A stretch of DNA of 64,000 nucleotides from Aotearoamyces nothofagi (GCA_015345905.1 JADDTR010000012.1:380578-444577), one strand, 5' to 3'. Shown: positions 35,068 through 46,358, numbered from the stretch's first letter. Notes: a model not told the origin generated them from the letters alone. Made by a program: numbers and translations.

Positions 35068-35555
35068 CGTGGCGCAGTGTGAGAAAACAGATGCCAGAAT
35101 ATATTGAGCAACTGGAAATAATAAGAATATACCCCTAAAAAATTATTCAATCTTGACATATACAACAAAGTTTATATATTCGGACGTTTAGTTAGCAAAT
35201 AATCGTTGGGTTAATAGCTAGCTACGGGTGAAACAGCCACGGGTGAACTGTGGCTGTTAGCTCAGCGGCTACCGTTATCGGAGATTGAGAACTTCCCCAT
35301 TATCGCGGGCTGAGGTGGATTATGGCTTGGCCAGTTGTTGCACGTGAAATCATGGCAGCATGATTCCCGATGCGAAGAGATCACAAGAATCCCGAAGGGG
35401 TTTCTTAACTTCGCATCCGGCACTTTAGACAAGGTGCAGTAAATAAAAGTCTTTTAGAATTATTATAAGAACAAAGTGTGTTGAGGCTGTCAATGAGATT
35501 TACTCCTGACAGCGGTCTCTTAAAACTGAATCTCATCTTAATGCTTCTATTATTT
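35068..35555. other. Intergenic, AT-rich, with a short perfect stem-loop
   Basis: Contains the inverted repeat ACAGCCAC (35233-35240) and GTGGCTGT (35250-35257) around a 9-base loop, overlapping a direct repeat of ACGGGTGAA, and a CACGTG at 35341-35346. No gene is seen. Confidence 0.7.
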
Positions 35556-36968
35556 CTATATGGTATATTCGTAGCTAGATGAATCGTTATGCGGTTTATT
35601 CCCACAAATTCCATCAAAATCACCATACTCTTTCATGCCTAAACGCACAAGTTCAACAAATTTATCAAAGCTGCAGCTGGCTCCAGGGCCATCCTGGCAT
35701 TTGGGAATCGGCCGTGGGGCAGTATTGGTTATGATCCTTATATACTCTTTGGAGTTAGTTTGGTCGACTGAAGAGAAATTACATGTTAGCTTCTCAACTC
35801 CGACATGTCCGAGAAACGGAATTAATTCAGACATCGTCCAGGACCTGGACCAATTGATTCGATCAGTCGGGAATTCGTCCTCGAGAGCATTAGAAGAGTT
35901 AAACAGACCCAGAGCGACAGCGATAAAAGGCGGAACCTCCCTGTGAGTAAAGCTGAGGAAGAACCGTTGGCCATCGTCATCCGGAATAACAGAACCGGAG
36001 TGGGCCGGAGCATGGAATTTAGACATGAGCTGCGATGTGGTGTTGAGCCAAGGCATGCCTAGATATGGGGAGAGATCATTGCCATAGCCGACCATATAAG
36101 AATACTTGAGATCCCAAGCATACTCATATGCGAGCCATTCATCATCTACGAAAACGTTACAAATATCGCTTTTCCTGCCCGTAATTGCCGACTCGTAACC
36201 ACAGAGTTGTTGCAAACCCAGTATATCATATTTTTCTAATTTTATTGGTGAAAAGGGCTGAAGTCGAGCAATAATTGGGCCCGTATAATGCGATATAAAC
36301 GTATCTAGTTGATCGTTTCCTGGAGTCTTCGAAAATGCTCTGCAAGCTTTGTGGGGAACTTGAGCATGGAAGGAATTCGACAGGCGAATCTTCACAATCT
36401 CAACATCTTGAGGAAAGGTTTCAATAAATGCTTTAGCCGTATCTTGTGTCCTGGACTTTTTGTCTGCGTATATTTTCTTGATTGTAGGAACTAGCGTTGG
36501 ATATCTGGACAGAAGATGCTTCCCGACTTTCTTCGCATCTTCGAACCCTTGCGGTGTTATCTTTTCCAGTTGATGTTCTGGATCGTCAATTGGAGTTGTC
36601 CATGTGTTGAAGAATGCTAGAGGTCCCTGCCATCCGTCTCGTGTTTTCCCTGACAGAGAGTACGTAGAATCGAGTTTCCGTTGAAAGGGATCGATATACT
36701 TTTCGTAGTCTTCGTCATTAGCATATATTGCGGCATGTCGGACAAGATATGACGCTGCCGTCACCTCGCAGTTGAGAGGAGCATTGTGGTCGAGGCCAAA
36801 GCCTATAGCATCAAAGTAAGGACTGATTCCAGGTAGGTGGAGCAGAGGATCGAATTTGTAGCCTTGTGTGTGCGATTGAGGGCCAAGGGGGGTCTGTAAA
36901 GCAGTACAATCATTAACTAAAAGCAAACCAATTGCTATAGGCTTTAATAAGCCCCAAGATTTGGGCAT
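35556..36968 (-). CDS. Secreted histidine (acid) phosphatase superfamily protein, divergent
   Basis: A single-exon gene of 470 residues. The first 24 or so residues form a signal peptide (hydrophobic IAIGLLLVN, then TALQ), and several NxS/T sites follow. The catalytic motif of histidine acid phosphatases and phytases, RHGxRxP, appears as YLVRHAAIYANDEDY near residue 75. RH is kept, but Gly, the second Arg and Pro are not. The C-terminal HD/HE motif appears as SFTHREVPPF. Six or more cysteines suggest disulphides, and overall length fits fungal phytase-like proteins. The fold is clear. Whether it hydrolyses phytate or another phosphate ester, or is weakened, is open. Confidence 0.82.
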   Translation of the reverse strand: MPKSWGLLKPIAIGLLLVNDCTALQTPLGPQSHTQGYKFDPLLHLPGISPYFDAIGFGLDHNAPLNCEVTAASYLVRHAAIYANDEDYEKYIDPFQRKLDSTYSLSGKTRDGWQGPLAFFNTWTTPIDDPEHQLEKITPQGFEDAKKVGKHLLSRYPTLVPTIKKIYADKKSRTQDTAKAFIETFPQDVEIVKIRLSNSFHAQVPHKACRAFSKTPGNDQLDTFISHYTGPIIARLQPFSPIKLEKYDILGLQQLCGYESAITGRKSDICNVFVDDEWLAYEYAWDLKYSYMVGYGNDLSPYLGMPWLNTTSQLMSKFHAPAHSGSVIPDDDGQRFFLSFTHREVPPFIAVALGLFNSSNALEDEFPTDRINWSRSWTMSELIPFLGHVGVEKLTCNFSSVDQTNSKEYIRIITNTAPRPIPKCQDGPGASCSFDKFVELVRLGMKEYGDFDGICGNKPHNDSSSYEYTI

Positions 36969-37277
36969 GGCACCTAGAAAATGTATCAGTAGGAAGGTGA
37001 TGGTGAACGAGCAGAACGGTCCGAACTTTTTTATTATGCGACGGACGGAAGCGTCAGTATGCGCGAGGGCGGGATGACGTCAGCGCCCGCTCATGTTCAT
37101 GTTAGGCTGTTACAGGTCTGGTCAGCCTTGTTTACAGCCTGATGAGGTCGCAGAGCATCAATTTTGCAATACAGCTGGTTCAAATGTGAATAACCTGTTG
37201 TATCATAGCGACTTAAACTGCATTGGCTTTTTCTTTTCTTTTCAATCTGGGTCAGGAGTTCCACCTCTGATTAACAC
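36969..37277. promoter_or_regulatory. Promoter region of the histidine phosphatase gene
   Basis: About 310 bp upstream of the phosphatase ATG. It contains the perfect palindrome TGACGTCA (37075-37082), a CRE/ATF-type bZIP site, 107 bp from the start codon. No CACGTG phosphate-response box is present in this stretch. Confidence 0.5.
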
Positions 37278-38052
37278 TTAGGAATGGTCCTCCCTGCCAT
37301 CTTGCCAGCTCGTGCAGTTTACACATCGTTGCGCCTAAGGGATTGTTAGCATTTGCATACACATTTAAAAGCCTCTGGTACATACCTTTTCACTAATTCT
37401 CTTGCGACAGTACTTGCACTTGACGGTATGTTTTATGACTGAGTCCCTTGAAACCCCTTCATACACTCGAGCAATAGCATAAAGCGCAATACCAATACCA
37501 ATGAAATTAAGTACTTTGTTGATAAACGTTCTGCAAGCAACCTAATGATCAGCATCGTTCGAGGATTGAGCCAGCCATTCATTTTAGTTAAAACATACCC
37601 GTATGCCATTACAACGGCACCGTCATCAAGGGCCTGCTTCAACGTATTGTATCCATTATCTTTGACATAGTGTGGACCTCTCCTTAGAACGGCAAACTTC
37701 TCGTCAAAATTCCTCTGGATGAATGGAAGTAGCGAGAGAGGAGGCAGAAGGATCTCAGAGACGAATGATGTGACGACCGTCGTGAATGCAGCAGCAAGGC
37801 TGAGAAAGATGTTAGTCCTGGCGAATATGACGAGACTGGATCTGAGCCGCAAGACGACTGAGGTATTCGTAGCAGAAGTTGATGATCAGGGGAAGACTAA
37901 GAAATAGGTACCTACATCAGACCGACGGCTACTTCGAGTACATTATCCTGGATTGCGAAGTCGGTGAAACCACTCCAGAAACGTCTTGCGCCTTTCTGAG
38001 CCTCATCCCCAGCATGCAACAGACGTTCGCTAGCTTCGTTGAGTTGAGGCAT
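37278..38052 (-). CDS. Large-conductance mechanosensitive channel (MscL family) with zinc-ribbon-like tail
   Basis: Four exons (minus), 38052-37916, 37799-37599, 37530-37386 and 37334-37278, sum to 540 nt and 179 residues. MscL proteins open a wide pore under membrane tension. The N-terminal helix and TM1 read FTDFAIQDNVLEVAVGLI then LAAAFTTVVTSFVSEILLPP, with the typical Gly/Ala packing and FVxDxLxPP-like turn. The loop holds GPHYVKDNGYNTLKQALDDG, and TM2 is FINKVLNFIGIGIALYAIA. The tail carries CKYC and CVNC (CxxC-x13-CxxC), a likely zinc ribbon, as I recall from other fungal MscL-like proteins. Introns are 116, 68 and 51 nt. All four exons are short, so the gene is easy to miss. Cellular membrane unknown. 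Confidence 0.9.
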
Positions 38053-38659
38053 TTTTCAGATTGCGAATAACGAATAACGAGAAGTGGTGGTTTCGAGGTT
38101 CGAGGTTCGAGGTTCAAGGCAGTGAACTTGTAGGCTGGAGCAAGCAATAAATACTTAGCCACCAGTCTCTAAAATTAGCGACCTGTGACACGTGTGAAAT
38201 GCCACTTGTCGTTCAACCGATAGGAGACTTGTGTTTCCTACTTGTATAAGTCAAGATAAACTACATAGCAAATTGCAGATTAAAATGAATGCAGTATCAG
38301 GCCAATGAATGCACAGTTGCTGCAAAGGTAAGTCGTTAGAACGGTACTAGAAGTCTTAATCAAATAATCTTACACGAGCAACATTGAGAGGAAGAGATAG
38401 TAGCACAAGGATAAGATCAACATATGAATGGCGTAGAACACAATCGTAATGCGGTTTTACTTTACAAACAGATGGTTCAAAGAGGTAGAAGATTGATAAT
38501 TATAAGCATATATCCTGCATGATGCCCAGCCTCGAATCAAAATCTCAATCTCCGGCCACTGTGAGATACCTTCTAACTTTCCGTCCTCTGCTTGCTCATC
38601 ACGAAGTGGAACTAAGCTCCCAACCTTGGTCTCGTGCTGGAATCTGATCTAGCAGAAAC
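38053..38659. other. Intergenic, MscL upstream region with a heptamer array
   Basis: Three CGAGGTT units at 38094-38114 lie about 45 bp upstream of the MscL ATG, probably in its leader. The rest is AT-rich and empty. Confidence 0.7.
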
Positions 38660-38827
38660 TTAATCGACAGTGTCGCAATTTGAGCACTGGTCGTGGCCAC
38701 ATACGGCACAGGGAGGATACTCGATCCATCCGATCTTCGTATAGGAGCCGCATTTGCAGCATACCATGTTTGCTCTCATAGTAATGCCTTCGGTCTCGAC
38801 GGCTGGGGTGGGGAAGATGGAATGCAT
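38660..38827 (-). CDS. 55-residue cysteine-rich, zinc-ribbon-like microprotein
   Basis: An intact frame from ATG (38827) to TAA (38662-38660) encodes 55 residues. Residues 1-20 are ordinary. The rest holds seven cysteines in VCCKCG, PCAVCGHDQ and CSNCD, that is three CxxC pairs plus one extra Cys, with HxQ between the last two. This matches the general style of very short zinc-ribbon proteins common in filamentous ascomycetes, as far as I recall, whose role is mostly unknown. There is no signal peptide. The dense, regularly spaced cysteines in otherwise AT-rich DNA make chance unlikely, but transcription is unproven. Confidence 0.62.
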   Translation of the reverse strand: MHSIFPTPAVETEGITMRANMVCCKCGSYTKIGWIEYPPCAVCGHDQCSNCDTVD

Positions 38828-40442
38828 TGTTGTGTTGGGTTATAGAATCTCAGCCTGAAGCCTTAAATTATGTAATGTAGTGGATTACTTCGGTAATCGA
38901 CGTTGTCGATGTGTGGATATGCGCGGTAGAATTGATGGTGGGCGATGATGAAGAACTATGGAACTGGAGAAAGTCAAAACCTATATACCACATGCTTCCT
39001 TCTCTTCTTTATTGGCCATGGATGTTTTCGGTGTCATGCCTGTAGTGTTATGCCCGTATCTTTGATAGAAGACTCTTTAGACGGAATCTGACGGATCTGG
39101 AGGCGGATATTTGGGACACAAAGAACTTGACCTCCTGGCCTGATGCTAGATTGATAAAGCGTGGTCTACAGAAACTATAGACAAAGAAGATACTCGACCA
39201 ATGATATCGATACCAAAACTAATAACAATTTAGATAGGGAAATAAGCCTGCGAATATTCAGTTCCAGCCTGCCAAACGATTAGATGGAGATGAAGATAAT
39301 CAATATGTTCGTATAAAATACTAATCCTCGATAGCTGTTCGGGAATAGTGGCCGCGACTCATAAATTATACACAAAGAAACTCACAAACTAAGTGCCAAA
39401 ATCAAAATCAATGAGACCTTTTGAGGAGATAAAGAAAGAATAAGAAGGCAGATGACCGCCGGGGATTCCTATACCAGTTTCTACAATCAGGCCTTTCGGC
39501 CGATGATGGGCAATATACTGGCTATGCATGACCGTGTGACTATAAAATAGAATATAATAGACAGTGGTTTAAATTGAGATCTTACTTACTATAGTAATTA
39601 CCTTCCTATTCTAGGCAAAAGTTAGAATCCAAAGACCGATATCGACTAAGAGTAAGGGAAGTGCTACTACTGTACAGTATACAGTACTTATAGAGAATTG
39701 CGCCATCGCGTGAATTTGATCGAGCCACTGTCATCAAGCCACTGTCAACAGTCATAGCGCGCAACTATTGAGATGCGGACATCTAAGATGCCGCCATTCT
39801 CGTGTTTCGGAGGTCTTTTGATAGAGCTAGCGACCTTCCTTCTTTGAACCGCAACATGAAGATCCATAGTAACGCCATTGCGTTTTTAAATTATAAGATA
39901 TAATTTTGTATATTAAATGTGACTGTGGCCGTGCTGCTATGCCCCTGTATGCCCCTGCTTATCTTGAGCTTTGACTAGCATAGCGCATAAACCCAGGACA
40001 TGGTCGCTGTCGACGACAGGGCAGACCACATCGCGATTCGCCATCGAGTGACTCCTCCCTACAATTATTCGATTCGTCATGACGAGTGACAGTGAACAGC
40101 TAACTGCCTATCTCGGCAAGCAGCTACTGCACAGTTCAACGTCGCCCATCAGAATATTTGCCGGTGACAAGCTTTAGTCCAAGCGCACGGTATAACCTCC
40201 ATGCCTACCTACCTCCTGCCCTATGCAATACCGACCGCAGTAACTTATCCGCAGCCAGTACCTACAATGCGGTATTTACAAGGCCGGTACATGGGAATAG
40301 CTACATACATTACCGAAGGAACCCCTGCTCTGTTGGCCTTTGTGAATAGCACCCGGTATAGAGGAAACGTACAAAAGGTGGGCTACTTCCGCGCTCTTCT
40401 TCTATCTGTGCCATCGTTGTCCAGTGCTTGGACCAATTCAAG
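38828..40442. other. Intergenic, AT-rich, 1.6 kb
   Basis: No gene is supported. A 45-codon minus frame near 39400-39530 starts with ATG but has no recognisable features. The last 300 bases should contain the sedolisin promoter. Confidence 0.6.
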
Positions 40443-42508
40443 ATGCTGACCTTTATTCCAACTCGTCCAGTCTTATTGGCGTTGTGCCTCGTAGTTAGCA
40501 ATGCTGTTGGCGCGCCTACGCCAGCACGTTCCACTTATGTGGTCAAGGACTCTCACCATGTCCCCAAGAAGTGGACAAATGTTGGTCCGGCACCTGGGGA
40601 TCACGTCATTAACCTGTCAATTGCTCTGAAGCAGAGTCAATTTGATGAACTTGAAAAGCATCTCAATGAGGGTACGTACCTGGCTATTTGGCTAGATGCC
40701 ATTGAGTCCAATAATTTCTTTGTATGGACTTGAGATGTACTAACGTTATTTTTTGGTCGGCGGACAGTTTCCAACCCATACCATGAGCGTTACGGTCACC
40801 ACCTGACTTCTAAGGAGGTTGACGAGCTTGTCAAGCCCACAGATGAAGCCCTGAAGCTTGTTCATGACTGGCTTGAGGAGAATGGAGTGGAACTCACCAA
40901 GGTAAATTACAGTCCTGCAAAGGATTGGATTAATGTCGCACTTCCTGTTAGTTCCATTGAGAATCTTTTGGACACGAAATACTCAGTTTTTGAGCACGAG
41001 GATGGTGGTTATATTGTTCGTGCGCCAGAGTGGTCTCTTCCTGCGCATTTACACGAGCACATTGAGACTGTCCAGCCTACAAACTCTTTTTTCCGCGCCA
41101 AGCCACAGAAGAAGACACTGAAGCCTGTTTCGAAGAATGGGCTCCTAAAATCTGTACCCTCCCAGCTGGCACAAGACGACAAGTCAGGACAGACTGTTGC
41201 TGAAGTCTGCGACGTCGCGGGTATCACACCTTTATGTTTACGGACTCTTTACGGCACGATTGATTATACACCACAAGCTCCAGGTCAGAACAAGGTTGGA
41301 TTGACAGATTATCTTGGTGAATCCAATAATCGCTCCGATGTCAAGATCTTCCTAGAGCAGTACCGGCCGGAAGCGGTATCAGCAGCCTACAACTTTACTG
41401 TTGACGTTATTGCAGGAGGTGATGATCAACAGACCCCCAATACCGCAGAACAGAATGCAGACGGCAAAGATCTTGAGGGCAACCTTGACGCCGAGACGAT
41501 TCTCGGTATCGATTACCCAACACCTCTCATCGCATATACCACCGGTACCAGTCCACCATTCACACCTGACGAGAATACCCCCACCGATACAAATGAACCT
41601 TATGCTGTGTGGTTGCAGTACGTTTTAGCACAAACGATCATTCCTCAGACAATCTCAACATCATATGGTGATGACGAGCAAACTGTCCCTTACTCGTATG
41701 CCAAGACTGTCTGCAATTCATTTGCACAGCTTGGCGCACGTGGTGTGAGCCTTTTATTTTCTTCCGGCGACAGGTATGAGCTTCATTCTTGACTTGCTTA
41801 TGTCTAGCTAACCTGTTAAAAGTGGTGTTGGTAGTGATGGTACATGCATCAGCAATGACGGCAAAAACACCTCAACCTTTATACCATCTTTCCCGGCTTC
41901 ATGTCCGTATGTAACAGTTGTCGGTGCAACAAAGGACTTTTCTCCTGAGGTCGTCGCCTATGATACCTCGAATGGATTTACCAGCGGTGGAGGCTTCAGC
42001 AACTACTTCTCACGACCCTCATACCAAGATGCTATTGTTTCAGCCTATATCAAGAGTCTGAACAGTTCATATGCCTATCCTGGGCTCTACAATAAGAGCG
42101 GTCGCGGCTACCCTGATATTGCAGCACAAGGTCAACGTTTTATTACCGTTTGGGATGGGGTGAATTATCTCCTTGATGGTACTAGTGCATCATCACCGAC
42201 TGCGGCTGCAGTCATTTCCTTGGTAAATGATGCTCTAATAGCTGCAGGGAAATCACCCTTAGGCTTTTTGAATCCATGGCTGTATGCTGTTGGTTACGAG
42301 GGGTTCACAGATGTGACGTTGGGAGCGACTCTTGGATGCGGTACAGATGGGTTCCCAGCTCAGACGGGTTGGGATGCTGCTACTGGGTTTGGGACTCCTG
42401 TGAGTGTTTTATAGTGTGCAATAAAGATTTTTACTAACTGGTATATTTTAGTACTTTCCTACACTCAAGGACTTGGCTCTATCGAACGGTTCTACCTACA
42501 TAAGATGA
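40443..42508 (+). CDS. Secreted sedolisin (S53, tripeptidyl-peptidase-like) protease
   Basis: Exons 40443-40671, 40768-41773, 41823-42399 and 42452-42508 give 622 residues. Sedolisins are acid-active serine-carboxyl peptidases; fungal ones release tripeptides from extracellular protein. A signal peptide (LLALCLVVSNAVGA) is followed by the activation propeptide (VSNPYHERYGHHLTSKEVDE). The Glu/Asp of the triad sit in DAETILGIDYP, the oxyanion Asp near ISTSYGDDEQ, and the nucleophile Ser in LDGTSASSPTAAA (about residue 531). FSSGDSGVGSDG is completed by splicing out intron 2. Intron 3 has a perfect TACTAAC branch site. The propeptide and all active-site residues look intact. Confidence 0.95.
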
Positions 42509-42820
42509 CTGGTACGGAGGAGAGCCGCTTGGGCTTGCCTGCGCCAGTTTTAAATAAATAAAAGCAACAAGTTCTTGCTTAATCAATATCAGATCAAATT
42601 GATCAATTATAAATTTATAATCTCAAATTTAAAATCTCAGTCGCGGTGCCTGCCCCCCGGGTTTGGCACCCGCCCCATAAGGCACAAATTTGGCCAGTCT
42701 GAATCATCCAGTAATATCTCCGACAAATTACTTAACGACTATCCAAGTCACAAGATAAATATCTCTATCTCTGATAAGGCCAGTACAAAAATCACATCTG
42801 CATGATTTCTTATGCCAAGG
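42509..42820. other. Convergent intergenic region
   Basis: AT-rich 3' flanks of the sedolisin and GNAT genes. No gene is seen. Confidence 0.7.
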
Positions 42821-43715
42821 TCAGCTCTTCTCAACCACTTTCTTATCCGGTAGAGCTTTGTGCTGCGGGTGATACACCATCTTACACATCACAAAGGTCA
42901 TATCTATCCCATAATCCCTCAAGTCAACCTCTAACAAATCCCCGCTTTGTACGAAGCCATACTTCTCATAAACGGGCTTTCCCATGACCCCTGCTTCTAG
43001 ATATGCTGGCACTCCATCCTTCTTGGCTTGCTCAATGCCCCATTTGATCAGAAGTCCTGCTGCCCCCTTACCGCGATGAGAGGGCATCGTCACCATGTGC
43101 ATCAAAATCCAACATGGCGAACCTGAGGAAATCCAAGAACTTCTCGCCGCATCACGGGTTTTAAAGATATAATTATGCAGAGGAATATTGAAGGCGTGCG
43201 GAGGCGTTTGTCCCGGGGATAGATTATGAGTCTCCCAATGAATTTGGCTATTAAAGTCATAGCCCTTAGGGTAATAACGCCACAGAGCAACGGTAATGAT
43301 GTTATTGCTGTGTGAGGTATCGATGACTTTCATATAGCGGACCGTGGGATCGCCAAGGAAGCGGGAACGTTGTTTAGCAAAGTGGAATGCTGACCGGGTA
43401 AGGGCCTCTTCTCTTTTTGCCACTGGCCACTAGAACATCTCGGAGTTAGCTTTTGCTATATCGGGAAATTTTAGGGAGTAAGCGTAGGATATCGGGTATC
43501 AAGACGTGCTTGTGGTAGAGAACCACCACGTAGCAAGTACCAACATCTACTTCAAAAATGAAAGCATTTACGATAGCAAATTATGAATGCCAAAGATTGC
43601 TTACACAAAGCGGTGTAGGTGGGCCGACGAGGTCATCACCTGGTTCGTAAAGGCCGGCGTTGGCAATGATCTCGTCAAAGTCATTGAGCTCGAGTGGAAG
43701 GACTTGAATCTGCAT
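42821..43715 (-). CDS. GNAT-family N-acetyltransferase
   Basis: Exons (minus) are 43715-43605 (37 codons) and 43429-42821, with a 175-nt intron, giving 239 residues. GNAT enzymes move acetyl from acetyl-CoA to an amine. The acetyl-CoA loop is SHRGKGAAGLLIKWG, with YLEAGVMGKPVYEKYGF closing the fold. The short exon 1 supplies LELNDFDEIIANAG and GDDLVGPPTPLC, which joins to WPVAKREEAL in exon 2, as in fungal GNAT proteins I know. Without exon 1 the protein would lack its first strand and helix. The intron is longer than its neighbours, and the substrate is unknown. Confidence 0.85.
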
Positions 43716-44884
43716 ACTAAGGTAAAAAAATCACATTCACGTTCAACCCTCCAAACTCTCATAAGGATCATCTAGAGGAGCAAAGGAGAATGTGAATCTA
43801 AGTTTTCAATGGCCGTGAGTCATTAATATATCTGGCCGGCTAATTTTCGGATGCTGGCTATATCTTTTGCGGAGATCTGCTATCGCAGAGCTAATATTCG
43901 AAGCATAGTATGTTCCCAATCGTAAGAAGTGTATGTTTGACCTTAAGGCTTATAAGTTTATAGGTATCGGCTTGCCCTAGCTGTATCTCCCTACCACTAA
44001 TCGAGCGGCTTCTTCAGCTCCGCCCTTGTAATTTCACTTCGCTATTCAAGGGTAGTGCACCGAAACGATAAGTTCTAGCGAAACGATAAATCACTGTAAT
44101 TATTGTAACTGTTGATACTAATCATCCAATTCATCGCTGTTACCATTGCCATATAGTTCTTCTGACTCTTGTAACCCCTCTGGTGATTCCTCTAGGTCCT
44201 CTGATTCATCGGAGTCTTGTAGGGCTTTCGGTAGATGTTTCTTGACCTTATAAACTACGGTTGTCCCCTTAAGAACCTAATCTTCTACAGCTACAAATCG
44301 TCGATATCCTTAAAGATATTATACAAATGAAGTAATATCTTGATACTGCAACGCCTTTTAATAAAGCTAGCACCTAGATTATACTTGTAAATAGCTTTAT
44401 TAAGGAAATTAGTCTCTATCTTTTGATAGGCCTTATAGATCGCTTTCTCATTATCTATAAACTTCTGCTTAAGTGCCCTCTGTATTTGCCTCTCTTCTTT
44501 CTCTTGACACTTTTGATCTTTAGCATCCTTTTTACATTGTTAACCTTTGTAATATATGTCTACAATTCTATACAGACCTTTTCCTACACTCTACCAGCGA
44601 TTACCCAGTGCTACAGTGAACTTACCTCAGTAACCTTAGCGGGAGGACTCTTATATAATTCCTCAACCAAATCTAAATTAATTGAATCATGTACATGTTC
44701 CGGATCAAGGGGCTTTTAAAGTCATCCACGTGACTGGGCCGATTGAGAAGATGGGCCATTCACTTTACTCTCGCGGCCAACTCCTTATCTGAGACCCTGT
44801 AAGTCCAATCGTGTTAGCAAAACTCCGCATCGAGTTGATACTACCCGTCCCATCATTAAAGTTACAATAAACTATTTATTAACC
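43716..44884. other. Intergenic, AT-rich, with a decayed coding relic
   Basis: Contains the relic listed separately and, at its end, the promoter of the PhyH gene. Nothing else is seen. Confidence 0.6.
44110..44710 (-). pseudogene. Decayed coding relic, possibly mobile-element-derived
   Basis: Read on the minus strand, this stretch gives long acidic and Lys/Gln-rich segments (for example KDAKDQKCQEKEERQIQRAL and a Glu/Ser-rich end) in an AT-rich background, but no continuous frame. It looks like the C-terminal part of an old coding sequence, possibly from a DNA transposon. The family is not identified. Confidence 0.35.
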
Positions 44885-46083
44885 ATGGTGACAGTTCCTT
44901 CCCACACTATAAATCAGGATGTTCCTCGAGAAATCACTGCAACTGCAAATGAATTGAGAAATGCTGCTTATGATCCCTCAAACCTCCAAAAGGCGCTGGA
45001 AGCCTTGCATCAAGATGGCTTCGCGGTACTGAAATCAGTGGTGGATGTTGCACACGTTGAACATCTGCATGAAGTCATGTCCAAGGAAGCAGATGATCTT
45101 GTTCTCAATAAGACAAAGCCTTTCAACCAAGGCGTCAACTGTAGGGCTACACGTAGACTCGAGCTAGAATTTTGCTGACGAGCTATCAGCCAATATTCTA
45201 CACGGCCCTCCCGTGACGAACTCGGAAATTCTATATAGTGATGTATTCTTCAACCCTTTTGTAATCCAGATTATGAATGCGTAAGTCTCACATGTAGTCC
45301 TAGCCTCTTCCCTTTCAGCATCTGACCACTCAAAGATATCTTGGCGCGAATCCCATATGGAACTTCATGACGGGAAACAATGCCCTCCCACGCACCAACG
45401 GACTCCGACAACCCGTGCACAAAGACATCACATTCATTCATCCCCAAGTATGAGCGCGCGCTACCTCCTCTCAGCCCACAACCTAACATTGCCAGTGTCC
45501 CTTTTATGTCATCGCCAATGTCCCGCTATGCGACTTCAACACGTCCACCGGCTCTACGGAATTCTGGCTCGGTTCCCACGCCCACACCAGCGGCGCCGAC
45601 CAAGTCGTTGCAACGGCAGAATCTAGACTTGCAAATGCCAAATTGCGCATCGGCGAGCCGAACACGTTTGTTAGGTCCGAGGTCATCGAGGAGAGACGCA
45701 AGGTCCGCCCGCCAATCCAGCCGGTTTGTGGAAGGGGAGATGTCATGCTGAGGGATTTGAGGACCTGGCATGCTGGGATGCCGAATGAGAGTGATCATTA
45801 TAGGATCATGCTGGCATTGGGGTATCAGGTATATTTCCCTTTTTTTTCCTTTTTTTGGGAATTGAGGGGGTATAGAAGATGCGGTGTAAAGGCACAATGC
45901 TGATGAGTCTAGGCACAATGGTATCCGAACCATACTTTAAGATCGAAGCTGCCGCTGAGTAAAGGGAATTTCTTCTTCCAGCATGGTGGATTACCGGTCG
46001 AAGTTAGGGCCAACTTGTTGCCTGATGATGCCGATTTCGCGAAGTTGAATGATATCTTTGAGTTTAGGCCTTCTGTGGGCTAG
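44885..46083 (+). CDS. Phytanoyl-CoA dioxygenase (PhyH) family oxygenase
   Basis: Exons 44885-45140, 45190-45280, 45336-45447, 45496-45828 and 45913-46083; introns are 49, 55, 48 and 84 nt, giving 320 residues. PhyH enzymes use Fe(II) and 2-oxoglutarate to hydroxylate lipids or secondary metabolites. The iron site reads as QPVHKDITF (His about 142, Asp 144) and TWHAGMPN (His about 244), followed by an Arg in DHYRIMLA suited to 2OG. DGFAVLKSVVD at the N terminus and EFWLGSHAHTS are family-typical. Every exon is needed: the ligands lie in exons 3 and 4. The substrate is unknown. It faces another 2OG oxygenase gene tail to tail. Confidence 0.88.
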
Positions 46084-46358
46084 GTAGCTAAAGAGGAAAT
46101 CTAATACCATTCACAAGCTAGATAGATTCATGTACTTAAGAATTACGATCACTATCTTTGGGAGTCTATAGTGCTAGCAAATGATCATTATAGTATTAAG
46201 TTTGCTATTATATTCATATTTAACTTGGTCTATGAAAAAGTGAGCACGATCTAAGACACTACTTTTAATATGTTCTAAAAATAATGACAACGATATAAGA
46301 TCACCTTTCTGATTACATTGATTCAGACTCTCAGAGCACTATTTGAAATTTCCAAGTT

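Noticed and set aside
39400-39530. 45-codon minus frame beginning MHSQYIAHHRPKG
   Set aside because: Too short, with no family features, and unlike the cysteine-rich frame at 38.7 kb it lacks any pattern unlikely by chance.
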